64,000 bases of DNA from Planomicrobium sp. YIM 101495 (GTDB taxonomy: Bacteria > Bacillota > Bacilli > Bacillales_A > Planococcaceae). The stretch is from the NCBI RefSeq assembly GCF_009707665.1, contig NZ_WLZW01000003.1, forward strand, positions 124,001 to 188,000, in the 5' to 3' direction. A program made the translations under genes and the position numbers. Positions 61,604-64,000 of this stretch are shown here, in pieces (the first letter of the stretch is position 1; every line of letters starts with the position of its first letter). The notes under the pieces were generated by a model. The model was not told the origin of the DNA. It saw nothing but the letters and a program-made list of their open reading frames with translations, and made no database searches.

Positions 61604-64000
<2,397 letters not shown>

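Overview
The window reads as a low-to-mid GC Gram-positive chromosome, probably Bacillales and most likely Planococcaceae. The right half keeps the Bacillus subtilis gene order fadN-fadA-fadE-yusI-gcvH-yusF-yusE-metNPQ-sufCDS. It also carries Bacillales regulation: a FadR-type operator, a SAM riboswitch, TPP riboswitches and intrinsic terminators. The genus assignment is inference. No rRNA, tRNA, CRISPR array, transposase or recombinase gene was found.

Layout. 1-3.7 kb: the end of an AlkD-like gene, small membrane proteins, a frameshifted XRE regulator behind a perfect palindrome, an O-methyltransferase, a GNAT acetyltransferase and a cluster of palindromic repeats. 3.8-27.8 kb: a metal and respiration island. 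It holds merR-merA, a Cys-rich copper-storage protein, a CDF exporter, cadA-cadC-cadD, a thiol-redox set (DsbA-, DsbB-, CcdA- and ResA-like) and a RelE/Phd toxin-antitoxin pair. It continues with an HMA chaperone divergent from a P-type ATPase and Dps, a DASS transporter, a ba3-type oxidase (subunits I, II, IIa), a second HMA chaperone with an FNR-type regulator, a decayed copA and copB. 27.8-41.4 kb: an Rrf2-YhgE/Pip pair, a TPP-riboswitch thiamine-thiazole operon (tenI-thiO-thiS-thiG-thiF), an SDR, a flavin monooxygenase, an hmp remnant and a TauE/SafE transporter. 41.5-64 kb: core genes, comprising a TPP riboswitch followed by lipM-lipA, a BCCT transporter, an exonuclease, fatty-acid beta-oxidation, gcvH, methionine transport, a DAACS symporter and the suf operon, cut by the window end.

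Two patterns tie the accessory half together. First, five 28-29 bp sites, plus a sixth decayed one, have the 11-6-11 layout and arm sequences of Xer dif sites. All point the same way, and they cut the island into modules: merRA; Csp-czcD-cad-thiol; toxin-antitoxin-copper-oxidase; thi and others. This resembles the p-dif modules known from Acinetobacter plasmids. Second, four promoters in the copper/oxidase section carry an FNR-like box 21-22 nt upstream of a -10 element, which is class II activator geometry. One of these promoters drives the FNR-family regulator itself.

A TPP riboswitch with its own terminator sits directly before the lipoate genes lipM-lipA. If it controls them, thiamine status would regulate lipoate assembly.
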